From: Desulfatirhabdium sp040755275
Lineage (GTDB): Bacteria; Desulfobacterota; Desulfobacteria; Desulfobacterales; Desulfatirhabdiaceae
Direction of reading: 5' to 3'
Assembly: GCA_040755275.1 (NCBI GenBank)
Contig: JBFMBE010000116.1
Location: 1 to 11,274, forward strand
DNA: 11,274 nt
The position numbers and the translations under genes were made by a program. Positions 1 to 5,980 of this stretch are shown one piece after another. The notes under the pieces are model-generated. The model ran no database searches and was not told where the DNA came from. It saw only the letters and a list, made by a program, of their open reading frames with translations. The first letter of the stretch is position 1, and every line of letters begins with the position of its first letter.

Positions 1-10
1 CATCACAGTT

Positions 11-163
11 GATGGCCCCGCAAAAAGTCCATCATATGGACGGCTTCGAAAAAAGGCCGCAGGCAAGGAGTGCAAATCCCGAGGAATGAGGCGTACTGAA
101 ACGTACGCCGCAATGACGAGGGATGCAGCACGACACAGCATCCGGCCTTTTTGCGAAGCCGTC
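11..163. repeat. MITE-like structured intergenic repeat
   Basis: A non-coding element whose outer arms form a 19-bp imperfect inverted repeat: ACGGCTTCGAAAAAAGGCC at 40-58 and its reverse complement at 144-162, with one mismatch. Inside are two further perfect hairpins: GCGTAC/GTACGC (91-96 with 103-108) and GGATGC/GCATCC (121-126 with 138-143). A related sequence, GATGGCCCCGCAAAAAGTCC, lies just outside at 11-30, followed by a small hairpin GTCCAT/ATGGAC (27-32 with 36-41). There is no convincing coding frame. Nested hairpins, terminal inverted repeats and an intergenic position fit a MITE or REP-like element. It sits directly downstream of the STAS gene and may also end its transcript. I cannot name the family. 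Confidence 0.65.
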
Positions 164-180
164 ACAGTTCATAGAACGAA

Positions 181-546
181 TCAGCTTGAAAGGGGACTGG
201 AATTCGAAACGACATTCAGCATGCGGCAGGCTTCGTCTGTGGACCCACAGATCGGAATGATTCGGTCAAACCGGGTCAACCGAAACAAGCTTCGAATAGC
301 CGAATTCACGTTGCATAAAATGATCTTGCCATCTTCTCCGAGGGTTTTGAGAATGGAGACGATGGCTCCAAGGCCGCTGCTGTCCATGAATGTTACCTGT
401 GACAAATCCAAGATGATTTGATAGCTTCCTTGTTGAATGAAATCAATGACTCGGGTTTTGAAGACCGTGGCGACGGATGAATCGATCGATTCTGTAAGCG
501 GCTGAAGAATGAGAACCGGATCGATCATCGTGGATTGGAATCGCAT
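181..546 (-). CDS. STAS-domain protein (anti-sigma factor antagonist-like)
   Basis: A 121-aa single-domain protein of the STAS family (SpoIIAA/RsbV type), presumably cytoplasmic. Such proteins act in partner-switching: the unphosphorylated form binds a serine kinase/anti-sigma factor, and phosphorylation of a conserved Ser releases it. The diagnostic motif DSSGLG lies at residues 55-60, after the beta-strand IILDLSQVTFM; the second Ser (57) would be the phospho-site by analogy with SpoIIAA. Length is typical for a stand-alone STAS domain. I chose the start at 546 because GAGG lies 7 nt upstream and the STAS fold begins right after it. An upstream in-frame ATG at 612 would add 22 residues unlike the domain and has its purine tract abutting the ATG. 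No kinase or phosphatase partner is in the window. The gene is divergent from a PilZ gene, which suggests a signalling locus. Confidence 0.85.
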   Translation of the reverse strand: MRFQSTMIDPVLILQPLTESIDSSVATVFKTRVIDFIQQGSYQIILDLSQVTFMDSSGLGAIVSILKTLGEDGKIILCNVNSAIRSLFRLTRFDRIIPICGSTDEACRMLNVVSNSSPLSS

Positions 547-553
547 GTGAATG

Positions 554-557
554 CCTC
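554..557 (-). promoter_or_regulatory. RBS deciding the STAS start
   Basis: On the minus strand GAGG lies 7 nt before the ATG at 546-544. It is the better-spaced site of the two candidates and supports the shorter STAS protein. Confidence 0.5.
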
Positions 558-620
558 GAAAAGATGAATCGTTTCTTGGGTGTCCCTGATGGATGATGGT
601 CTCTTGCAACATTCCTTTGT

Positions 621-654
621 ATTATGCATTATGGAATCCATAGGCAAAAGTCAA
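621..654 (-). promoter_or_regulatory. Candidate sigma-70-type promoter for the STAS gene
   Basis: On the minus strand TTGACT (654-649; five of six to TTGACA) is followed after 15 bp by CATAAT (633-628; five of six to TATAAT). A second CATAAT lies at 626-621. The 15-bp spacing is short for sigma-70, so this is only a candidate. A transcript starting near 620 would leave a leader of about 75 nt before the preferred ATG at 546, and almost none before the alternative ATG at 612. Confidence 0.35.
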
Positions 655-902
655 GACGAATCAGAGGCATACCAACATGAGCTTCTAGGTGGTATCGACA
701 TTCAGGCGATTCAACGCCTGGCTGAAGCGAACTCGCCAAGAAGGACAAATGCTTTGACAATGTTCGGTCGTTTCTTTCAGGGGGATCTTTCACGCTGACC
801 TACGCATGTTCAGATTTTCGGGTGGTCATGACCGGTGAGGGGAAGGATCGATTTCAAAAGAATTCGAGTTATCCGAACCAGGAAGGGTTCGGATCTTCCA
901 AA

Positions 903-909
903 GAGGGGG
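903..909 (+). promoter_or_regulatory. RBS deciding the PilZ start
   Basis: GAGGGGG lies 5 nt before the ATG at 915. Neither the in-frame GTG at 822 nor the ATG at 828 has a comparable site, so 915 is the preferred start. Confidence 0.5.
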
Positions 910-914
910 TAGGA

Positions 915-1748
915 ATGGAGGTTCAGCAGCCTGGTTTGTCGGATGGTCGAAGAGAACAGAGGTTGGACTTTGAATCGCTTCTGTTTCCTTTTCTGGGTTC
1001 ACGATTCATCGATCATGACACGTTTGAATACCTTCCAATGGATATTTCCTTTCAGGGTCTCAAGATCGCAATTCCCAAATGGGTGGTCAAACGAGAATTG
1101 CTCAAGGTCGGACAATGGATTTATCTCCACTTGCCCTTTCGTTTTGCCGATCGGGCGTACACCGAAGGAGTGGTCCGTTGGACCCGGTGGAATGAAGATA
1201 CCCAATCCCAGTTGTATGGAATTGAGATGGCAAACCCAAGAAATGTCTTCTATCCGCTCTACATTCATACCGATACACGGAACATCCGGCTGGATTTGGG
1301 GGAATATGATTCCAAGGAGGCCTTGCTGATCGCCCTGTTCAAAGATGCCGTCCTGTTGAAAAGAGGGATTCTCATTTACCTGAATCATCTCGTCCCTTTT
1401 TATTCGAGACTTGCGGAGCGAAGCCGCGACGATTATGATCGTCTCAAGGGGATTCTCTTCGAAGATATCCGGAAACGGGTGAGTCAGAATCTGGAATTTG
1501 TGGAGGAAATCTATCGCAGCGTCCGCCAGCAAAATCAACCGGTGTCGACTGTTCTTGAAACCATTGATCTGAATCAGTTTCGGGAAGCCATCTGCTCGGA
1601 AATTCAGAGGGAGGTGATTAAAACCGCTCTCAACACCGAAGCCGTTGTTCCCTATCTGGATGCCATCCAGACCCTCGAAAAGAAACTGTACACGAATTAC
1701 AATGCAATCCTCATTTTACTGATTTACAGCTTGCAACTGGCTTCTTAG
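915..1748 (+). CDS. PilZ-domain protein with helical C-terminal region
   Basis: A 277-aa predicted cytoplasmic protein with an N-terminal PilZ domain, the cyclic-di-GMP receptor fold. Both halves of the ligand motif are present with normal spacing: RxxxR at residues 12-16 (RREQR), then DxSxxG at 43-48 (DISFQG), followed by beta-strands including EGVVRWTRW and a YGIEM strand typical of the PilZ barrel end. Residues from about 125 to the end are mostly charged and helical and resemble no domain I recognise; they could be an output or dimerisation region. The start at 915 is chosen from its RBS; a longer form from GTG 822 would add 31 hydrophilic residues without domain character. It stands alone on the plus strand, divergent from the STAS gene and convergent with the catabolic operon. 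The effector target (motility, envelope, polysaccharide) cannot be told from the sequence. Confidence 0.8.
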   Translation: MEVQQPGLSDGRREQRLDFESLLFPFLGSRFIDHDTFEYLPMDISFQGLKIAIPKWVVKRELLKVGQWIYLHLPFRFADRAYTEGVVRWTRWNEDTQSQLYGIEMANPRNVFYPLYIHTDTRNIRLDLGEYDSKEALLIALFKDAVLLKRGILIYLNHLVPFYSRLAERSRDDYDRLKGILFEDIRKRVSQNLEFVEEIYRSVRQQNQPVSTVLETIDLNQFREAICSEIQREVIKTALNTEAVVPYLDAIQTLEKKLYTNYNAILILLIYSLQLAS

Positions 1749-1765
1749 CAAGGGTTCTTAAAGCT

Positions 1766-1899
1766 CGTCCGCCCGATCCAACGACCTCCGGCGGCTTCAA
1801 ACAAGTTTTCGCAGCGAGCTTAAAAGGTATCCCCGACCCCATGCTCAGGCCCGGCAATCAACCTATTCGGGGCAGAGACGACTTTTTGCGAGGCCATCA
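1766..1899 (+). repeat. Dispersed intergenic repeat, copy A
   Basis: About 134 bp between the convergent PilZ and acyl-CoA dehydrogenase genes. It matches the reverse complement of 11096-11230. The outer 62 bp (1766-1827 against 11230-11169) agree at 56 positions by eye count. The other end (1879-1899 against 11116-11096) agrees at 20 of 21. The middle is less similar but keeps the order of motifs, for example GCCCGGCA. No protein-coding sense is apparent. It overlaps the left arm of the long hairpin at 1866-1937. Confidence 0.75.
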
Positions 1900-1937
1900 A
1901 CACGGATGCGCTCGCAAAAAGTCGTCTCTGCCCCGAA
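1866..1937. repeat. Perfect 27-bp inverted repeat (hairpin) at the convergent gene end
   Basis: Arms at 1866-1892 and 1911-1937 are perfect reverse complements (TTCGGGGCAGAGACGACTTT, then TTGCGAG, against its complement), with an 18-base loop. The site lies between the 3' ends of the PilZ gene and the six-gene operon. As RNA it would form a very stable stem from either strand and could shield or end both transcripts. The T-run is inside the stem and no U-tract follows on either side, so it is not a classical intrinsic terminator. The CGCAAAAAGTC core in the arms is shared with the other intergenic repeats here. Confidence 0.8.
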
Positions 1938-1980
1938 GTGGTTCACAGCCATGTGACGATTCGGGTTGTCTGCCTTGCCT

Positions 1981-3831
1981 TCAGGCAAATGCCGCTTCCG
2001 AAATTTCCACTGCCGCAGGGCAGCCGTCCGTGATGGCCTCCATACGGCCCAGGGTGATCGGAAGCTCGGTTCGAATGAAGTAATGGGCCGTTTGGACGAC
2101 ACCGTAGGCCTGAGCCGCTGCTTTGGAGGTTTCGGCGACACCCTTCCAGGCTTCCTCATCTTGTTTTCCTGTGATCTGTTCCAGCGTGGCGGCAGCGGTT
2201 TTTGCCCGCCACAGATGGAACCAAGCCAAGAGGATGTCACCGGTCACCATCAGGAAGGGGTGGGCAAAGGCAAATGCCGTCCGAACCTTTTCGCTCATGG
2301 CCGCAAGTCCGATATTCATGGCGGTTTCGGCGAAGCGGTTGACGGCCTTCTCGACCCGGCCGCCAAGCTCAGAAAGACTGGGATACGCCTTGGCTTCCTG
2401 AGCGGTTTTCTGCATTTCGGAAATGAAGCGCATGAAATAGGCACCTTTTTTCATGCCGAGTTTCCGTCCCAGAAGGTCCATGGCCTGAATTCCGTTGGTT
2501 CCCTCGTAGATGCTCGTAATCTTGCAGTCCCGCAGCAGCTGCTCCACTGGATACTCCCGGGTGTAGCCGTAACCGCCGTGCACCTGGACGGCCTGGGTAC
2601 AGACATCGAAGGCCCGCTCCGAGCAGTAGGCCTTGACGACGGGTGTGAGCACCTCGATCATCCCATTGTAAAGGTCGACCAGTTGGGGATCGATCTCGGA
2701 CGCCTTTCGGTCGAAGCAATACCCGACATAGTAGATGAGGGTGCGCATGCCTTCCACGAAGGCCTTCATCGAAAGAAGCATCCGCCGTACATCCGGATGG
2801 TGAACGATGGTGACAGCCGGTGCCGAAGGATCCATCATGCTCAACAGGCTTCTTCCCTGAACCCGCTCCCGGGCGTACTGCGCCGCATGTCTGTAGGCGG
2901 CGGACGCCATGGCGAAAGCCTGAAGGCCGACGCCGAGCCTCGCCTCGTTCATCAAGTGAAACATCACCCGCATGCCTTTGTTCTTCTCGCCCAGCAGAAC
3001 CCCGCGGCACTTCCCTTTGGCACCCAGGCTCATGCTGCAGGTGGCGCTGCCGTGGATGCCCATTTTCTCCTCGATGCCGGTGCAGACGATGTCGTTTGGC
3101 TCACCGAGGCTGCCATCTGGATTCACCCAGATTTTGGGGACGATGAAGAGGGATATGCCGGCCGTTCCGGCAGGAGCTCCCTCCATCCGGGCCAGAACCG
3201 GATGGATGATGTTTTCCGTGAGGTCCTGGTCGCCTGCAGTGATGAAAATCTTGTTGCCGCTGATGGAATAGGTGCCATCCGGATTGGGAACGGCCGTCGT
3301 GGTCAGGGCCCCCACATCGCTTCCGGCGTTGGGTTCTGTGAGCAGCATGGAGCCACCCCATTTCCCAGAATACATGTTCGGCAGGTAGAGCTTCTTTTGC
3401 TCTTCGGTGCCGAAAATTTCGATGAGCTTGCCTGCGCCGTGGCACAGCCCCGGATACATACAAAAGGAACAATTGGCGGCATTGAAGTATTCCGCAACGG
3501 CGAGACTCACGGATACCGGCATGCCCTGACCCCCCACTTGGGGATCGTCTGCAAGCGTGATCCAATCGCCTTCCCGGTATTTCTGAAACGCCCGGTGAAA
3601 CGCTTCTGGTACGCGAACCGTTCCGTTTTCGAATCGGCATCCTTCCTGGTCACCGATGGCATTGATCGGCAACAGCTCTTTTAAGGCCAGATTCCGGGCC
3701 TCGGTGATCAGCATGTCGAGGGTTTTTCGGGTGATCCCCTTGAATTTGGGGGTCTTCAACAGGGTTTCGATGTTGAGGACATCGTAGAGAACAAACTCCA
3801 TGTCTTTTCGGTCAGATACATCTTGGGCCAT
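1981..3831 (-). CDS. Acyl-CoA dehydrogenase, long (about 600-aa) FadE/DmdC-like type
   Basis: A 616-aa FAD flavoprotein of the acyl-CoA dehydrogenase superfamily, expected to oxidise an acyl-CoA to the 2-enoyl-CoA and pass electrons to ETF. The N-terminal extension MEFVLYDVLN (11-20) is typical of the AcylCoA_DH_N subgroup. The flavin/substrate motif TEPNAGSD is at 165-172, VQVHGGYGYTREYP at 416-429, and the catalytic Glu is E443 in IYEGTNGIQ. Residues about 460-616 form the extra C-terminal helical domain found in 3-methylmercaptopropionyl-CoA dehydrogenase (DmdC)-like enzymes; total length fits that subgroup. An AGGAG site 9 nt upstream supports the ATG at 3831. It is the last gene of the operon, 64 bp after the shorter dehydrogenase. 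Substrate is unknown: this subgroup covers medium/long-chain, aromatic and sulfur-containing acyl-CoAs. Confidence 0.93.
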   Translation of the reverse strand: MAQDVSDRKDMEFVLYDVLNIETLLKTPKFKGITRKTLDMLITEARNLALKELLPINAIGDQEGCRFENGTVRVPEAFHRAFQKYREGDWITLADDPQVGGQGMPVSVSLAVAEYFNAANCSFCMYPGLCHGAGKLIEIFGTEEQKKLYLPNMYSGKWGGSMLLTEPNAGSDVGALTTTAVPNPDGTYSISGNKIFITAGDQDLTENIIHPVLARMEGAPAGTAGISLFIVPKIWVNPDGSLGEPNDIVCTGIEEKMGIHGSATCSMSLGAKGKCRGVLLGEKNKGMRVMFHLMNEARLGVGLQAFAMASAAYRHAAQYARERVQGRSLLSMMDPSAPAVTIVHHPDVRRMLLSMKAFVEGMRTLIYYVGYCFDRKASEIDPQLVDLYNGMIEVLTPVVKAYCSERAFDVCTQAVQVHGGYGYTREYPVEQLLRDCKITSIYEGTNGIQAMDLLGRKLGMKKGAYFMRFISEMQKTAQEAKAYPSLSELGGRVEKAVNRFAETAMNIGLAAMSEKVRTAFAFAHPFLMVTGDILLAWFHLWRAKTAAATLEQITGKQDEEAWKGVAETSKAAAQAYGVVQTAHYFIRTELPITLGRMEAITDGCPAAVEISEAAFA

Positions 3832-3858
3832 TGGATGCGTCTCCTGAATTTGGTGATA

Positions 3859-3889
3859 GGGGATGGGCTATGGCCGATATCCCATCCTC
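3859..3889. other. Hairpin between the two acyl-CoA dehydrogenase genes
   Basis: GGATGGG (3861-3867) pairs perfectly with CCCATCC (3881-3887), and the stem can be extended by a G-T and a G-C pair, with a 13-base loop. It fills the largest gap of the operon (64 bp). No U-tract follows in the direction of transcription, so it could be an mRNA processing or stability element, or chance. Confidence 0.35.
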
Positions 3890-3895
3890 CCGTTT

Positions 3896-5053
3896 TCAAA
3901 CAATGAACCGCGAGATGATCTCCTTCATGATTTCGGTCGTCCCGCCGCCGATGGACAGGATCCGGTTGTCCCGATAGAGCCGTTCGACGAGATAACCGCG
4001 CATGTAACCATAGCCACCGAAGATCTGGACGGCATCGTAGGTGACCTTGTCGCTGACCGAACAGGCGAAGTTCTTGGCCATCGAGATTTCCTTGATCTGA
4101 TCGATGCCGGCATCGATCTTTGCAGCCACGCGGTAGGTGAATTCACGACTCACTTCGACGAGTGTGGCCATATCCACGAGCTTGTGCCGGGTGACCTGGA
4201 AGGACTTCAGTGTCTTTCCGAAGGCCTTCCGTTCTTTGGTATACTGAAGAGCCGCTTCATAGGCGAGCTGGGCCGTCATGTTGGCGATAACCGCGATCAT
4301 CAGCCGCTCGGCCTGGAAATTCGACATGATGATGTAAAAACCTTCGTTTTCCTTTCCGATCAGATGATCGACCGGTACCCGACAGTCGTCGAAGTAAAGC
4401 TGGGCGGTATCACTTGCCCACCAGCCCATCTTCTTGAATGGTTCCGAAACGCTGAAGCCGGGACTGTCCGTTGGGATGACGAGCAGGCTGATGCCACCAT
4501 GCCCGGCTTCTCCCGTCCGGACAGCGCAGGTAATCTGATCGGCCCGGCGGCCACTCGTGATGAAGGTCTTGCTACCGTTGACGATATAGTGGCCGCCCTT
4601 TCGAACGGCCGTCGTTTCCAGGTTGGCAACGTCCGATCCGCCGCCGGGTTCGGTGATGGCGAGTGCCGCAATCTTCTCACCGGCCAGAACCGGCGGAATG
4701 AAACGCTGTTTCTGTTCTTCCGTACCGTAGTTGACGATGGGAGGCAGGGCGATGTTCAGCGAACCCAGCCCGGCGACGAATCCACCGGAACCTGCCCGCA
4801 TGAGCTCTTCCCAGACGGCGATCTGAAAAAAGATATCCCCGGGCGTGCCGCCGTATTCTTCCGGAAAGCCCGTGCCGAGAATACCGACATCCGCAGCCTT
4901 CCGATAGATTTCCCTCGGGATGTGCCCGGCCTCTTCCCACTCTTCGATGAAGGGGGTCACTTCCTTGCCGACGAATTCCCGGACCGATTTCCGGACAAGA
5001 TCGTGGGTTTTTCCGAAATAGACCTGAAGTGGATTGCCACCGGTCATGACCAT
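3896..5053 (-). CDS. Acyl-CoA dehydrogenase, short form with LCAD/IVD-like catalytic Glu
   Basis: A 385-aa flavoprotein of normal length for the family, expected to oxidise an acyl-CoA to the enoyl-CoA using FAD, with ETF as acceptor. Visible motifs are FPEEYGG (63-69), ITEPGGGSD (133-141), the family's YTKERKAFGK (271-280) and the FGGYGYMRGYLVERLYRD block (345-362). The usual catalytic Glu of the YEGT motif is replaced: the sequence reads IGGGTTEIM, with Gly at 370. Instead E249 in FQAERLMIA sits where long-chain and isovaleryl-CoA dehydrogenases carry their base, which suggests a bulky or branched substrate. The RBS AAGGAGA overlaps the TAA stop of the upstream hydratase gene, 12 bp away, so the two are probably translationally coupled. 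Start at 5053; an in-frame ATG at 5047 is a near alternative. Confidence 0.93.
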   Translation of the reverse strand: MVMTGGNPLQVYFGKTHDLVRKSVREFVGKEVTPFIEEWEEAGHIPREIYRKAADVGILGTGFPEEYGGTPGDIFFQIAVWEELMRAGSGGFVAGLGSLNIALPPIVNYGTEEQKQRFIPPVLAGEKIAALAITEPGGGSDVANLETTAVRKGGHYIVNGSKTFITSGRRADQITCAVRTGEAGHGGISLLVIPTDSPGFSVSEPFKKMGWWASDTAQLYFDDCRVPVDHLIGKENEGFYIIMSNFQAERLMIAVIANMTAQLAYEAALQYTKERKAFGKTLKSFQVTRHKLVDMATLVEVSREFTYRVAAKIDAGIDQIKEISMAKNFACSVSDKVTYDAVQIFGGYGYMRGYLVERLYRDNRILSIGGGTTEIMKEIISRFIV

Positions 5054-5059
5054 GGCTCG

Positions 5060-5066
5060 TTCTCCT
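5060..5066 (-). promoter_or_regulatory. RBS overlapping the upstream stop codon (translational coupling)
   Basis: The minus strand reads TAAGGAGAACGAGCCATG: the AAGGAGA tract shares bases with the TAA stop of the DUF35-MaoC gene (5068-5066) and lies 7 nt before the ATG at 5053. Ribosomes ending one gene would be placed to start the next. Confidence 0.6.
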
Positions 5067-5959
5067 TATGGCAGCGGTGTGGGCGGAATGACGAGGGCCG
5101 AACCTTCGGCGACGAGTTTGCCGTGCTGGTTGGTCCAGCTCAGGGCCATCCGGACCCAGCGCTTGGCCTCGATCTTTTCGGTGACCTCGGCCCTTGCCGT
5201 GATCGTGTCGCCGAAATACGTGGGTGCCCGGAACCGGGTGGTGATTTCGAGGGCTACCGTGCCTAGGCCCGGCATCTTCATGCCGAGCACCGGTGCGATC
5301 AGGCACTGCGGCAGTGCGCCGTGGGCGATCCGGGTGCCGAAGGGCGTCTTTTTGGCGAACTCCTCGTTCAGGTGCATCGGGTTGAAATCCCCTGAAATAC
5401 CGGCGAACAGATACACGTCGGTTTCGGTGATGGTCTTGGTGAACGTAGCGGCCATTCCGATTTCGAGCTCATCGTAGGTGTAGCCGATTTCGATGGTCTG
5501 ACTTGAATCCACCTGGAAATGATCGATGTCTCGGATGGTGGATGTGGTCTTCTGTGCGAAAACGGCCTTGACCCGGAGACCGGTTTTCATCTGACTGATC
5601 GGAATCCCTTTGACGATGTGGGGAAAGGGGGTATCGGCTCCGTCGAGCAGGATCATGCCGAGGATGTATGGAGGTTTGACCGGCTGATGGGGTTCTTCGT
5701 AGCGGATGACCGTAAATCCGGTGACCACTCCGGTATCCTTGAGCTCGACCCAGTTCTGGGTGAGATCGGTGAAGCAACGCTCACAGACCGATCGGGGGGG
5801 TACGAAGACCTTGTTGCAGGCGTTGCAACGGACTGCGAGGATTTTCTTTGAATCTCGCAGCGAGACGATGAACTTGCTTCCGGTTCTTCCTGCGAAATAT
5901 TGGTATGGAAGGGAGAGTTTTCCTTCCACGATGAAGCTGTCGTCGTATGTGGTTTTCAT
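5066..5959 (-). CDS. DUF35 (zinc ribbon/OB-fold) - MaoC hydratase fusion
   Basis: A 297-aa fusion. Residues about 1-152 are a DUF35 module: a rubredoxin-like zinc ribbon with C45, C48, C59 and C62 (CxxC-x10-CxxC), then an OB-fold (TGVVTGFTVI onward). Residues about 157-297 are a single hot-dog MaoC-like domain with the hydratase-2 motif SGDFNPMH; D191 and H196 are the expected catalytic pair for adding water to a 2-enoyl-CoA. In M. tuberculosis ChsH2 the same two domains occur in the opposite order, and its DUF35 part binds the thiolase-like aldolase Ltp2. Here two thiolase-like proteins are encoded in the same operon, so a hydratase-aldolase complex is plausible but inferred. An AGGAG site 5 nt before the ATG supports the start. 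The gene lies 21 bp after the synthetase fusion. Confidence 0.9.
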   Translation of the reverse strand: MKTTYDDSFIVEGKLSLPYQYFAGRTGSKFIVSLRDSKKILAVRCNACNKVFVPPRSVCERCFTDLTQNWVELKDTGVVTGFTVIRYEEPHQPVKPPYILGMILLDGADTPFPHIVKGIPISQMKTGLRVKAVFAQKTTSTIRDIDHFQVDSSQTIEIGYTYDELEIGMAATFTKTITETDVYLFAGISGDFNPMHLNEEFAKKTPFGTRIAHGALPQCLIAPVLGMKMPGLGTVALEITTRFRAPTYFGDTITARAEVTEKIEAKRWVRMALSWTNQHGKLVAEGSALVIPPTPLP

Positions 5960-5980
5960 GGTTTCTCCTTATCGCCCAAT

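Larger units (their letters stand above)
547..914. other. Divergent intergenic region between STAS and PilZ genes
   Basis: About 370 bp without a supported gene. It holds the candidate STAS promoter on the minus strand, a small perfect hairpin CAGGCG/CGCCTG (703-708 with 715-720), and a 10-bp palindrome GGTCATGACC at 824-833. The promoter of the PilZ gene should lie here too, but I see no convincing plus-strand -35/-10 pair. A 72-codon open frame (580-798, plus) has no ribosome binding site and no recognisable product, so it is not called. Confidence 0.5.

Noticed and set aside
86..421. Plus-strand frame over the left repeat and the STAS gene
   Set aside because: Starts inside the MITE-like repeat and runs antisense through the STAS motif.
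580..798. Small plus-strand frame (72 codons) before the PilZ gene
   Set aside because: No ribosome binding site at any of its ATGs, overlaps the candidate STAS promoter, and the product resembles nothing I know.
824..833. 10-bp palindrome GGTCATGACC as an operator
   Set aside because: Single short palindrome with no second copy and no promoter next to it; may be chance.
1866..1937. Classical intrinsic terminator at the long hairpin
   Set aside because: No U-tract follows the stem on either strand; the only T-run is inside the stem.
1966..3684. Long plus-strand open frame opposite the 616-aa acyl-CoA dehydrogenase
   Set aside because: Antisense shadow of a clear family member in GC-rich codons; no domain sense and no ribosome binding site.
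3863..5266. Plus-strand open frame opposite the 385-aa acyl-CoA dehydrogenase
   Set aside because: Runs antisense across two real genes and their boundary; no recognisable motifs.
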